Assembly: GCA_021203425.1 (NCBI GenBank)
Contig: JAJQBF010000289.1
Location: 1-8,941, forward strand
Length of the DNA: 8,941 nucleotides
Reading direction: 5' to 3'
Origin: Clostridiales bacterium
Lineage (GTDB): Bacteria > Bacillota > Clostridia > Lachnospirales > CAG-274
Part shown: one piece after another, positions 1 to 6,550 of the stretch
How the letters are laid out: each line of letters begins with the position of its first letter
Position numbering within the stretch: the stretch's first letter is position 1
Notes under the pieces: generated by a model
Seen by the model: only the letters and a program-made list of their open reading frames with translations
The model's database searches: none
Told to the model about the DNA's origin: nothing
Position numbers and translations under genes: made by a program

Positions 1-10
1 ATTATATTGA

Positions 11-29
11 AAAGGAGGAATGTTCCGTG
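11..29 (+). promoter_or_regulatory. Ribosome-binding site that fixes a GTG start
   Basis: AAAGGAGGAA at 11-20 is a near-perfect Shine-Dalgarno sequence. It lies 6 bases before GTG at 27-29, and the reading frame that follows begins with a classical signal peptide. This supports the GTG over any later ATG. The promoter of this gene lies to the left of the window. Confidence 0.8.
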
Positions 30-1652
30 AAGAAATTATTTATGTTTACTCTTATGTTTATACTGGCTTTTACTGTGCTTGCTTACGGAGATGATGATAC
101 GGAAGGAAAATTTATTGATGCCGAGGCAGCCGGAGGAGAGCTTGTGCCCATTGAGGGTTTCGACGGCTGTTATATTATGGCGAGCACAGCAGGAGATTGT
201 GTATACATAGTTGACAAAGACGGCAGCAAACTTATTGATATTCCCTTTATATGTGTGTATAATAAAACCGATTTCAAAAGCTATTTAAGGGTAAGGTATG
301 CCTATTCAAATGATTTTTCGGACTTTGCGGTTTTAGACAGCGATTTTAAAGCGGTTATTTCACCAAATGATTATCAGAAAATAAGCTGTGTTTTCAGTAA
401 CTGCTTAACGGGGGATAAATATGATAAAAACAGCAGTCTTATATATGAATGTTATGAGTTTATTACCGATAAAAATGGATATGTGTTTAACGGTTTAAAG
501 GATACCTCAGCCGATTCTGTATACGGAGTGTCAAATCTTGCCGAAGAACGGGTGGCAGCGGCAGAAGAAACCTGTTTGATTCCCGATACATTAAAAGATA
601 TACATTTTCAATGGGGCGCAGCAAGGTATGACTGGGCTTGCCTTGCTCTTCAGGCTGTTCTGCTTAAAGCCGACACAGATCTTTACTCATATATTGTTGA
701 CAGTGAAATTACACTGGACTATGACAAATATATAGATGTTGTTTCGCCTAATGTTCTTCTTGCGGAAGAACTGGGGCTTATTGCCCCTACAGAAGGCAGA
801 TATTTTAACCCCGACGAAGAAATAACCCATCAGGAGGCGGCATATACTCTTAACCGACTCTGTGAGCTTTTCGGTGTTAAAACAATACCTAAGAAGGCTG
901 CCTTTGACGATGACGGAGATATAGCAGACTGGGCGAAAGAATCCGTATATAATGTAAGCGGAACCCGAATAGACGATACCTTTGTTTTGCCTCAGATAGG
1001 GGAAAACAGCTTTATGCCGACAGACACAAGCTATTGTTATTATCTTGAAAGAGGGGTTATGGCGGTTTGGCGGCTTTATAACTCCGGAAATATTGATTTC
1101 AGCGACTATACATCGAAATTTAACATAACAGATATTGGCTGCGGTTTGTATGCTTATCAGAGTACAGAGGGAGGCTGGGGAGTTTACGGCGATAATTTTG
1201 CAGTTAATGCCTTTTATGAGCTGCCCTGTCCTATAGACAATTATTCTGCTTTCGGCGGAAATTTTATGTTAACTTCAAAATATGTGTATAATTCAAACGG
1301 TCTGTTAAAGGGGAATGATTTTGTTGTTTTTAGTGACAGCGGTGAAATTATAAAAAAACTTACATACGGTATGAGTGATGTTAAAACGGAAAAACCCAAG
1401 GGGCTTGAGTTTCATCATATATCTCTTGTTTATGTGTCAGGCTCAAATTTAGTTTTCCATGGATATGTTGATAATGACTTAACGGAACATTATGATTTTA
1501 TAAAAAGGCTTGTAAGCGGAAAGATAGCCGGCGAAAACTATGACAGTATAAAGCCTTACGGCGATACAGGCTTTACAGCCGTTGAAGTTTCTACGGGAAA
1601 AAGCTGTATTTTAAACCCCGACGGAAGTTTTAAGGAATATACAGAAGAATAA
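27..1652 (+). CDS. Exported protein with SLH-like motifs and WG-repeat-like flanks
   Basis: This is a 541-residue protein of unknown specific function, probably on the cell surface. Residues 1-20 form a signal peptide: KK, a hydrophobic core, then a likely cleavage near VLAYG. No lipobox cysteine is seen. Residues about 241-285 (AEELGLI, FNPDEEIT, QEAAYTLNRL) match the S-layer homology pattern. Residues about 293-351 give a second degenerate copy: FDDDGDIADWAKESV, a glycine turn, F.P and a final VWRLYN. SLH motifs usually bind secondary wall polymers, but two weak copies may be too few for firm anchoring. The flanks (about 45-115 and 370-540) contain repeated short strands such as YIVDKDGSKLI and GGWGVYGDN, resembling WG or beta-propeller-like repeats of Clostridia surface proteins. 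It is followed by a terminator and a convergent ribosomal operon, so it ends its own transcript. The SLH call is fairly sure; the WG call is tentative. Confidence 0.75.
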   Translation: MKKLFMFTLMFILAFTVLAYGDDDTEGKFIDAEAAGGELVPIEGFDGCYIMASTAGDCVYIVDKDGSKLIDIPFICVYNKTDFKSYLRVRYAYSNDFSDFAVLDSDFKAVISPNDYQKISCVFSNCLTGDKYDKNSSLIYECYEFITDKNGYVFNGLKDTSADSVYGVSNLAEERVAAAEETCLIPDTLKDIHFQWGAARYDWACLALQAVLLKADTDLYSYIVDSEITLDYDKYIDVVSPNVLLAEELGLIAPTEGRYFNPDEEITHQEAAYTLNRLCELFGVKTIPKKAAFDDDGDIADWAKESVYNVSGTRIDDTFVLPQIGENSFMPTDTSYCYYLERGVMAVWRLYNSGNIDFSDYTSKFNITDIGCGLYAYQSTEGGWGVYGDNFAVNAFYELPCPIDNYSAFGGNFMLTSKYVYNSNGLLKGNDFVVFSDSGEIIKKLTYGMSDVKTEKPKGLEFHHISLVYVSGSNLVFHGYVDNDLTEHYDFIKRLVSGKIAGENYDSIKPYGDTGFTAVEVSTGKSCILNPDGSFKEYTEE

Positions 1653-1659
1653 AAAAAAG

Positions 1660-1694
1660 AAAAACGGTTTTGCTTTTCGGGCAGAACCGTTTTT
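1660..1694. terminator. Bidirectional intrinsic terminator between convergent genes
   Basis: The arms AAAAACGGTT (from 1660) and AACCGTTTTT (to 1694) pair over 10 bp. The stem continues with TTGC/GCAG, leaving a TTTTCGG loop. On the minus strand the stem is followed by a long T tract (the A8 at 1651-1658), and on the plus strand its own 3' arm gives TTTTT. It therefore serves rplL on the minus strand and the exported-protein gene on the plus strand. Confidence 0.85.
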
Positions 1695-1706
1695 ACTCTC
1701 TTCAAA

Positions 1707-2072
1707 TTATTTAAGTGTAACCTTAGCGCCGACTTCTTCAAGCTGTTTCTTGTAGTTTTCAGCGTCTTCTTTGGAAACTGCTTCCTTAAGAACTGTAGGA
1801 GCGCCGTCAACAGCAGCCTTAGCTTCTTTAAGACCGAGACCTGTAATAGCTCTTACAACCTTAATAACCTTGATCTTTTCAGAACCGATTTCTGTAAGTT
1901 CAACGTTGAATTCTGTCTTTTCTTCTTCAGCAGGAGCTGCTGCGCCTGCTGCTACAACTACGCCTGCGGAAGCGGAAACACCGAATTCTTCCTCACAAGC
2001 CTTTACTAAATCGTTAAGTTCGAGAACTGTAAGACCCTTTACAGCATCGATAATTTCTTGAATATTAGCCAT
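1707..2072 (-). CDS. rplL: 50S ribosomal protein L7/L12
   Basis: L7/L12 forms the flexible stalk of the large ribosomal subunit, bound as dimers to L10, and recruits the translation GTPases (EF-Tu, EF-G, IF2, RF3). The protein is 121 residues, the normal length. Residues 1-35 are the helical dimerisation domain. About 36-52 is the alanine-rich hinge (VVVAAGAAAPAEEE). From 53 on is the conserved C-terminal domain with KIKVIKVVRAITGLGLKEAK and the closing EEVGAKVTLK. The start is preceded by GGAGGA with good spacing. The gene lies 93 bases downstream of rplJ and shares its promoter and leader. Downstream is a terminator rather than rpoB, which normally follows rplL in bacteria. Confidence 0.98.
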   Translation of the reverse strand: MANIQEIIDAVKGLTVLELNDLVKACEEEFGVSASAGVVVAAGAAAPAEEEKTEFNVELTEIGSEKIKVIKVVRAITGLGLKEAKAAVDGAPTVLKEAVSKEDAENYKKQLEEVGAKVTLK

Positions 2073-2136
2073 TTTTATATCCTCCGTTCATATTTTTTAA
2101 ATTTGTATAATGTTTTTTGTTAAACAGTATTAGTTC

Positions 2137-2157
2137 AAAACGGTATTAAACCGCTTT
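2137..2157 (-). other. Possible stem-loop in the rplJ-rplL spacer
   Basis: Read on the minus strand, the arms AAAGCGGT and ACCGTTTT pair over 8 positions (one G-T) around a TTAAT loop, just after the rplJ stop codon. The four T residues are too few for a strong terminator. It could be a partial attenuator, an RNA-processing site or a stability element that adjusts L12 output relative to L10. The role is inference only. Confidence 0.3.
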
Positions 2158-2165
2158 AAACACAA

Positions 2166-2672
2166 TTAAGCCTCTGCGGGAGCTGCCTCGCCGTCTTTCT
2201 CTGCAATAGCCTTGATAACTCTTGCGAAAGATGCCATAGGACCCTGTAAGCTGCCGAGAAGTCTTGAAAGAAGAACCTCTCTTGAAGGAATGTCTGCAAT
2301 CTTTGTAAGACCTGCTGCGTCATAAGCAACACCGTCGATAACACCGCCCTTGAATTCAAGAACCTTTGCGTCCTTCATAAACTTCTTTATAATTGATGCT
2401 GCAGTTGTAGGATCTTCATAGCAAACAGCAAGTGTTGAAGGACCTGAGAAATAATCCTTAAGGCTTTCATAGTTTGTTCCTTCAACAGCAAAGTTCATCA
2501 TTGTGTTTTTGTAAACCTTATAATCAACTCCTGCTTCTCTGAGCTGCTTTCTGAGGCTTGTGTCCTGTTCTACGGTAAGACCTCTTGCGTCAACTAAAAG
2601 GGCGGAAGTGGCTCTTTCAAGCTTTTCTTTAATTTCGTTTACAACAACCTGCTTTTGTTCGATTTTTGCCAT
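2166..2672 (-). CDS. rplJ: 50S ribosomal protein L10
   Basis: L10 anchors the L7/L12 dimers to 23S rRNA at the base of the stalk and, in complex with L12, binds its own mRNA leader to repress synthesis. The protein is 168 residues, typical for Firmicutes. The N-terminal globular part (about 1-100) carries the family signature region: ALLVDARGLTVEQ, LRKQLREAGVDYKVYKNTM, then YFSGPSTLAV. Residues about 130-168 form the C-terminal helix that holds the L12 dimers (SREVLLSRLLGSLQGP and onward), ending in an Ala/Glu tail. AAGGAGGTG lies just before the ATG. It is the first gene of its transcript here, whereas in most bacteria rplK and rplA precede it. Confidence 0.98.
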   Translation of the reverse strand: MAKIEQKQVVVNEIKEKLERATSALLVDARGLTVEQDTSLRKQLREAGVDYKVYKNTMMNFAVEGTNYESLKDYFSGPSTLAVCYEDPTTAASIIKKFMKDAKVLEFKGGVIDGVAYDAAGLTKIADIPSREVLLSRLLGSLQGPMASFARVIKAIAEKDGEAAPAEA

Positions 2673-2745
2673 TGTTACACCTCCTTAAAATAATTTGAAA
2701 CAGATTTTAAGTGTTTGCCTTAAAACCCGGAAGTGCTATAGATAT

Positions 2746-2772
2746 AAAAAAGCCCGACGTAAACCGCAGGGC
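2746..2772 (-). terminator. Leader attenuator ahead of rplJ
   Basis: On the minus strand GCCCTGCG and CGTCGGGC (2772 to 2752) pair with one mismatch and one G-T around GTTTA, followed directly by six T residues (2751-2746). This is an intrinsic terminator inside the untranslated leader, between the L10-binding fold and the rplJ start. In Firmicutes L10 leaders such a hairpin is the expression platform: L10(L12)4 binding upstream favours termination. Confidence 0.8.
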
Positions 2773-2849
2773 ATAAAAATCACGTTAATATGATTCCTCG
2801 GCGAGTTGATATACGTTACGCCCTAAGGCACTCGCTGTCTACGGCACTT
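2746..2849 (-). ncRNA. L10 ribosomal protein leader (autoregulatory RNA)
   Basis: The untranslated leader of rplJ-rplL begins with the family hallmark CCGTAGACAGC (about 2844-2834), then GAGTGCC, a variable stem, and ACTCGCCGAGG (about 2787 region), which closes the fold. This is the L10-leader arrangement known from Bacillus and Clostridia, bound by the L10-L12 complex. It is followed by the attenuator hairpin at 2772-2746. It sits directly downstream of the promoter at 2883-2855 and about 75 bases ahead of the rplJ start. Recognition is by the conserved core seen by eye. The exact fold of the variable stem has not been computed. Confidence 0.85.
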
Positions 2850-2854
2850 TTTTA

Positions 2855-2883
2855 AATATACACTATAAACCGGCATTTGTCAA
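2855..2883 (-). promoter_or_regulatory. Promoter of the rplJ-rplL unit
   Basis: On the minus strand there is a perfect -35 TTGACA (2883-2878), a 17-base spacer and the -10 TATATT (2860-2855). Transcription should start near 2848, exactly where the L10 leader begins. The A/T-tract region just upstream (2885-2960) could act as an UP element. Confidence 0.85.
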
Positions 2884-2884
2884 G

Positions 2885-3000
2885 TACTTTTTTTCGAATT
2901 TAAAAAAAGTTTTTGTTTTTTTGAAATAAATTTTTGTTTTTAAAAAAAGATTTTTTTCACAGATTTTTTCGGTCTGAAAAAAGTTTTGTAAATTTTGCAG
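2885..3000. other. A/T-tract-rich divergent spacer
   Basis: No gene is visible here. The segment is about four fifths A+T, with runs of five to seven A or T repeated roughly every 10-14 bases from about 2917 to 2982, as in curved DNA. At 2952-2982 a T6/CAGA arm can pair with TCTG/A6 (with a two-base bulge) to give a weak stem-loop. It lies between two divergent promoters and may serve as an UP element or curvature for both. The function is inference. Confidence 0.5.
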
Positions 3001-3007
3001 TCAAATA

Positions 3008-3037
3008 TTGACAGAGGGCATATAAACATGTTAATAT
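3008..3037 (+). promoter_or_regulatory. Promoter of the GntR-ABC operon, extended -10
   Basis: TTGACA at 3008-3013 is a perfect -35. After an 18-base spacer comes TAATAT at 3032-3037, preceded by TGT at 3029-3031, which forms an extended -10 (TGn). The predicted start, near 3043-3045, falls inside the inverted repeat at 3037-3065, the layout expected for a repressed promoter. Confidence 0.7.
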
Positions 3038-3065
3038 AAGTGTATCAAGACAATTAATACAGTTA
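3037..3065. promoter_or_regulatory. Inverted-repeat operator candidate for the GntR regulator
   Basis: TAAgTGTAT, 11 bases, then ATACAgTTA: eight of nine positions in each half are complementary. The site overlaps the end of the -10 and the predicted transcription start, 23 bases before the regulator gene. YtrA-type GntR proteins commonly bind GTRTA-like inverted repeats in their own promoters, so autorepression is the likely role. Binding itself is inferred. Confidence 0.6.
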
Positions 3066-3087
3066 TGACGGCTATGGGGGTGATGAT

Positions 3088-3459
3088 TTGATTATAATTG
3101 ACTATAAAGACAAGCGGTCTATTTTTGAACAGGTGACGGAAAAAATGAAAAAATTAATCTGCAGCGGCGCCCTTGAGCCTGACAGCCGCCTTCCCTCTGT
3201 CAGAAATATGGCGGTAGACTTAGCCATAAACCCGAACACAATTGCCCGTTCTTATCACGAGCTTGAAAGTGAGGGCTACATATACACTGTCAAGGGCAAG
3301 GGCTGTTTTGCAGCCTCGGCTGAAGATATATTAAAGCTTAAAAATGACGAATATTTTAAACGCTTAAAACAGGTTATTTCCGAAGGAAAGGGGCAGGGCT
3401 TTTCCGAAGAAGAAATAAAGGGGCTTTTTGAAAAAGCATTAAATGAGACAGGAGGATAA
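3088..3459 (+). CDS. GntR-family transcriptional regulator, YtrA type
   Basis: This is a 123-residue DNA-binding repressor, the usual size of the short YtrA subfamily that controls neighbouring ABC transporter genes. Residues about 11-75 form the winged helix: IFEQVTEKMKKLICSGAL, then the highly conserved SRLPSVRNMAVDLAINPNT, recognition helix to YHELESEGYI, and wing YTVKGKGCFA. Residues 78-120 are two helices for dimerisation, with no large effector domain. Translation starts at TTG (3088) behind GGGGGTG; the only nearby ATG in another frame (3083) stops after two codons. The stop overlaps the ribosome-binding site of the ATPase gene. It is the only intact gene of its operon. In characterised relatives such operons respond to wall-active antibiotics or cell-envelope stress; the inducer here is unknown. 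Confidence 0.92.
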   Translation: MIIIDYKDKRSIFEQVTEKMKKLICSGALEPDSRLPSVRNMAVDLAINPNTIARSYHELESEGYIYTVKGKGCFAASAEDILKLKNDEYFKRLKQVISEGKGQGFSEEEIKGLFEKALNETGG

Positions 3460-3463
3460 AGGT

Positions 3464-4368
3464 ATGATTAAAGTGACAAACGTAACAGAAAACTTTGGGG
3501 ATATTAAAGCACTGAACAATGTAACCCTTGAAATAAGCGAAGCATCGGTTTTCGGGCTTATAGGCACAAACGGCGCCGGAAAGAGCACTCTTCTCAGAAT
3601 CTTAGCCGGTGTTTTAAAGCAGGACGAGGGAGAAATTTCTCTTGACGGAGCCGGGGTATATGAAAATCCGGAAATAAAAAACAAATTTTTCTTTATACCC
3701 GACGAGGCGTATTTTTTCAAAAATTCAACTCCAAATTCAATTGCCGCTTACTACAGCGACATTTACAAAACATTTGACAAAAAGAGATTTGCCTGCCTTG
3801 TTTCAAGCTTTGACCTTGACCCCAAAAGAAAAATTTCAACATTTTCAAAGGGTATGAAAAAAAACAGCTTTCCATAATTTTGGCTGTCTGTGCATACACA
3901 AAATACATATACTGTGACGAAACCTTTGACGGTCTTGATCCGGTTATGCGTCAGGCTGTAAAAAGCCTTTTTGCCGAGGAAATGGACAACAGAGGCTTAA
4001 CCCCCATTATTGCCTCGCATAATTTAAGAGAGCTTGAAGACATATGTGAAAATATAGGCTACCTTCACAAGGGTGGTGTTCTTCTTTCCCAAAATCTCAA
4101 TGACTTAAAGCTAGGCATATGTAAAATTCAGCTTGTTCCCAAGCCGGGCACAGACGTCCTTGCTGCTTTTAACAGTTTCAAAATATATAAGCACGAAACA
4201 AGAGGCGCCCTTTACACCCTCACTCTTAAGGGAAGCATAGCCGACGCCGAGGAAGTCATAAAAGCTATCGCTCCGGTCTATTACGAGGTTCTGCCCCTTT
4301 CACTTGAGGAAATTTTCATAAGCGAGGCGGAAACAATCGGCTATTCCGTTAAACAGCTTATGCTTTAA
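3464..4368 (+). pseudogene. ABC transporter ATP-binding protein, frameshifted at an A8 run
   Basis: ATPase subunit of a YtrB-like ABC transporter, about 301 residues when the frame is restored. The ATG at 3464 has GGAGG 8 bases upstream. The first frame (3464-3877) carries the A-loop region, Walker A GTNGAGKST (residues 34-42), and the signature start FSKGMKK, then runs into CCA TAA. The continuing frame (from 3865, ending 4368) reads QLSIILAVCAY, the Walker B with catalytic glutamate YIYCDETFDGLD, the switch IIASHN and a typical C-terminal regulatory part. The shift is inside A8 at 3857-3864, in the middle of the signature motif, so neither half could work as an ATPase alone. Nine (or six) A residues would restore the frame. 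DET in place of the usual DEP is a mild deviation. The alternatives are true decay, a homopolymer error, or -1 frameshifting at A AAA AAC (3859-3865). Confidence 0.85.
3857..3865 (+). other. Frameshift site with a phased A AAA AAC heptamer
   Basis: Zero-frame codons are ATG AAA AAA AAC AGC. The last seven bases of the A8-C run form A AAA AAC in the correct phase for -1 slippage, after which reading continues CAG CTT TCC (QLS) in the ATPase frame. The A6C motif is known to work in bacteria (IS1 transposase). No clear downstream stimulatory hairpin is visible. Transcript slippage that adds one A would also restore the frame. Confidence 0.55.
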
Positions 4369-5748
4369 AGCAATTAAAGGGGGAGCTGTTTATGAATGAT
4401 TTTATAAAATTAACAAAAACGGAGCTTAGGCAGAACACAGGCATAGCCGTACTGACATTTTTGTTTATATTCTTTTCACGGTTTATAACCTTTGTCTCCA
4501 AATTTAACAATGCTATGGACAACGTTAAAGCCGATTTTGTTGATATGGATTATGTTGCCGATACTGCCGCAAAAAATATAGGCAGCGAAAATATTTTCCA
4601 CATAGCGGCTGTTATTCTTTTAGCCGGTATTTTCGGGCTGATAGTCTGCCGCTATTTACACAGAAGAAAAACCGTAGATTTTTACTATTCTCTGCCCTAT
4701 AAGAGAACAACGGTTTTTGCCGCCAAATATTCAAGCTTTATAATTATATTTGCCCTTTGCTATGGTTTTAATCTCCTTTTGATGCTTATGGCGTGTAAGG
4801 GCATAAGTATAAGAGCCTTTACGGTGGAGGTTGTTATTTCCGGGCTTAAGGGACTTTTCAACGGAATTTTCGGCTTTACACTTATATATTCCTCGGTTGT
4901 TTTGGCAGGCCTTCTTACAGGAGGAATTTTAGCGCATATCGCCTTGGGTTCACTGTTTATGTATATCGTGCCTCTGACATATTTTTTGATTTACAGCTGG
5001 TCTGATACATTTTTCCCTACCTCTTTAACGTCGTCTTGGTCTGAAATTTATTATTTCATATCGCCTATAAGCTGGTTTTGCAGTACGTCAGAGGGCAAAG
5101 TAGCCGGAATAATATCTATGGCGGTGATTTCCGCAGTGATTACAATAATAAACTTTGTAATCTGCAAAAAGAGAAAGGCAGAATCCGCCGGAAGTGTTCT
5201 TATATTTTACGGTGAGCCCTTAAGGCTTTTCCTCTCCCTTGTTATTGCCGCCGGGGGAGGCTTTACGGCAAGACTGTTTTTCGGCTACAGAGATATCTCA
5301 TTTGCCGTCGGATTCTTTGCGGCTCTTATTATTTCTTCGGTTATAATAGAAATAATATTCAGTGCGGATTTCGGCGCCGCCTTAAAGCATAAGCGCTGGC
5401 TTGGTGCATCTGTTTTGACAGGAGCGGTTATTATAATTTATTCATTCAGCGGTTTGTATGACAGCTATCTGCCGAAGGCAAGCCTTATAAAGGAAGCTGC
5501 CTTTTACATAGATGAAATTCACGGAGATGAGCTTATTACAACAAAGGAAGACAAAAATTATCTTGCAAAGTCAGCATCTGACAGCTTTATGAAGGAATAC
5601 AGCGGAGAAACGGTTTTTTCTTCCATACCCGACGTAAACACTTATAAGGAAAACGAAGATTATACCGACTATGTGTTTAAGAATATGAAAATAACTGACG
5701 GTGAGCTTGCTGAAAAGGTTTTGTCTGCCTGTGTTAAAAGATATCGTG

Positions 5749-5756
5749 AAAAAAAA
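5749..5756 (+). other. Frameshift in permease 1 at an A8 run
   Basis: Zero frame CGT GAA AAA AAA CGG leads to a stop at 5801. Removing one A gives GAA AAA AAC GGA GTT, which continues into ISVRCKLKSGRNY, the match to IKCTLKSGRSY in permease 2. The needed shift is +1 (or -2), so this is not a classical -1 site. Confidence 0.8.
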
Positions 5757-5966
5757 CGGAGTTTATTCAAACAATGTGGTAAACATAAGCGTAAGATGTA
5801 AGCTTAAAAGCGGACGAAACTATACAAGAAGATATATTGTGTGCTTAGACGACTGTCGGGAGGCTTTAGGGGAGCTTTTCGCTTCGGAGGAATATAAGAA
5901 ATCGCTTTACGAGAGTTTTTATAATTTGGAAAATGAGGATATAAAGGCACTTAGAATAGACAATTC

Positions 5967-5972
5967 TTTTTT
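5967..5972 (+). other. Frameshift in permease 1 at a T6 run
   Basis: As written, GAC AAT TCT TTT TTG leads to TAA at 5995-5997. With five T residues it reads IDNSFCWNGEQRVNI, which lines up with IDNSCNYNEKQKLNL of permease 2, and the frame then stays open to 6475. Confidence 0.8.
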
Positions 5973-6475
5973 GCTGGAATGGGGAACAAAGAGTTAATAT
6001 AACAGAGGAGCAGTGGCAGAGACTGTATGCCACTGTATGTGAGGACACAGCGAATTTAACCTTTGAAGAGGTTATAACAGATATTCCCCTCTGCGCCGTC
6101 AGCTTTTATACAAGGGAAACAGGCAGCGGTTTCTATGAAGATTATTTTGAGGGAGCAATGATGTATATTTACCCCTCTTATGAAAAAACAATAGAATGTC
6201 TTAAGGAAGTCGGCTTTAAGACCTATACTGCGGACGAACTTGCGGAGCATGTAACGAGAATAAATAATGTTACCGACAAAGAAACTATAAAAGAAATTTT
6301 GCCTTATATATATGAGGATTATGTTCTTAAAAGACCGGAAATTTTATATGCGAAGGCAAAAGATATTTCCGTATCGGTTTATACAAAGGATTCAAAAGAT
6401 GTAGATGACCGTTATGAGGCAAGGCTTTTCTATAACTACACAGATTTGCCCGACAATGTAAAGAAGTATTTTTAG

Positions 6476-6550
6476 CCTCCCCTTTTAAGGGGAGGTGGCA
6501 CACGAAGTGTGACGGAGAGGTGCTTGCGGCGCCACGCCCGAACCGGACAC
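6476..6550 (+). repeat. GC-rich palindromic intergenic repeat element
   Basis: The segment begins immediately after the permease 1 stop codon and is clearly richer in G+C than its surroundings. It contains a hairpin CCTCCCC-TTTTAA-GGGGAGG (6476-6495), a second small hairpin CACAC-GAA-GTGTG (6499-6511), and a possible outer pairing of GTGGC (6495-6499) with GCCAC (6531-6535). No T tract follows, so it is not a good intrinsic terminator. The same 18-base core recurs inverted at 8829-8846, which shows that it is a dispersed element. It resembles the many small noncoding palindromic repeats of Clostridia genomes. The right boundary is uncertain. Confidence 0.65.

Larger units (their letters stand above)
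4392..6475 (+). pseudogene. ABC transporter permease 1 with C-terminal soluble domain, two frameshifts
   Basis: Membrane subunit paired with the ATPase; about 693 residues when both frames are repaired. The ATG is preceded by GGGGGAG. The first frame (4392-5801) has about nine hydrophobic segments (near residues 17-36, 67-87, 110-135, 160-183, 185-203, 236-257, 277-298, 302-322, 337-355) and the cytoplasmic loop KTVDFYYSLPYKRTTVF, a hallmark shared with permease 2. It then shifts at A8 (5749-5756). A second frame runs to 5997, and a third from the T6 (5967-5972) to the TAG at 6473-6475. Pieces two and three match permease 2 (KSGRNY, RIDNS, NLTFEE, MYIYPS, YTADE, IKEIL). The part after the last helix is a soluble domain of about 340 residues, probably extracytoplasmic. 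It resembles clostridial permeases with a DUF6449-type C-terminus, a recollection I could not verify. Likely nonfunctional as read. Confidence 0.82.

Noticed and set aside
1556..1810. Minus-strand open frame spanning the terminator
   Set aside because: It overlaps rplL in another frame, crosses the terminator stem and the end of the exported-protein gene, and has no ribosome-binding site.
1771..2061. Open frame on the plus strand opposite rplL
   Set aside because: It is the antisense shadow of rplL: alanine/serine-rich, no ribosome-binding site and no recognisable domain.
3443..3463. Earlier in-frame ATG for the ABC ATPase (MRQEDKG extension)
   Set aside because: It lies within the end of the GntR gene without a ribosome-binding site. 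The ATG at 3464 has GGAGG at ideal spacing and begins the typical MIKVTNVTENFG start.
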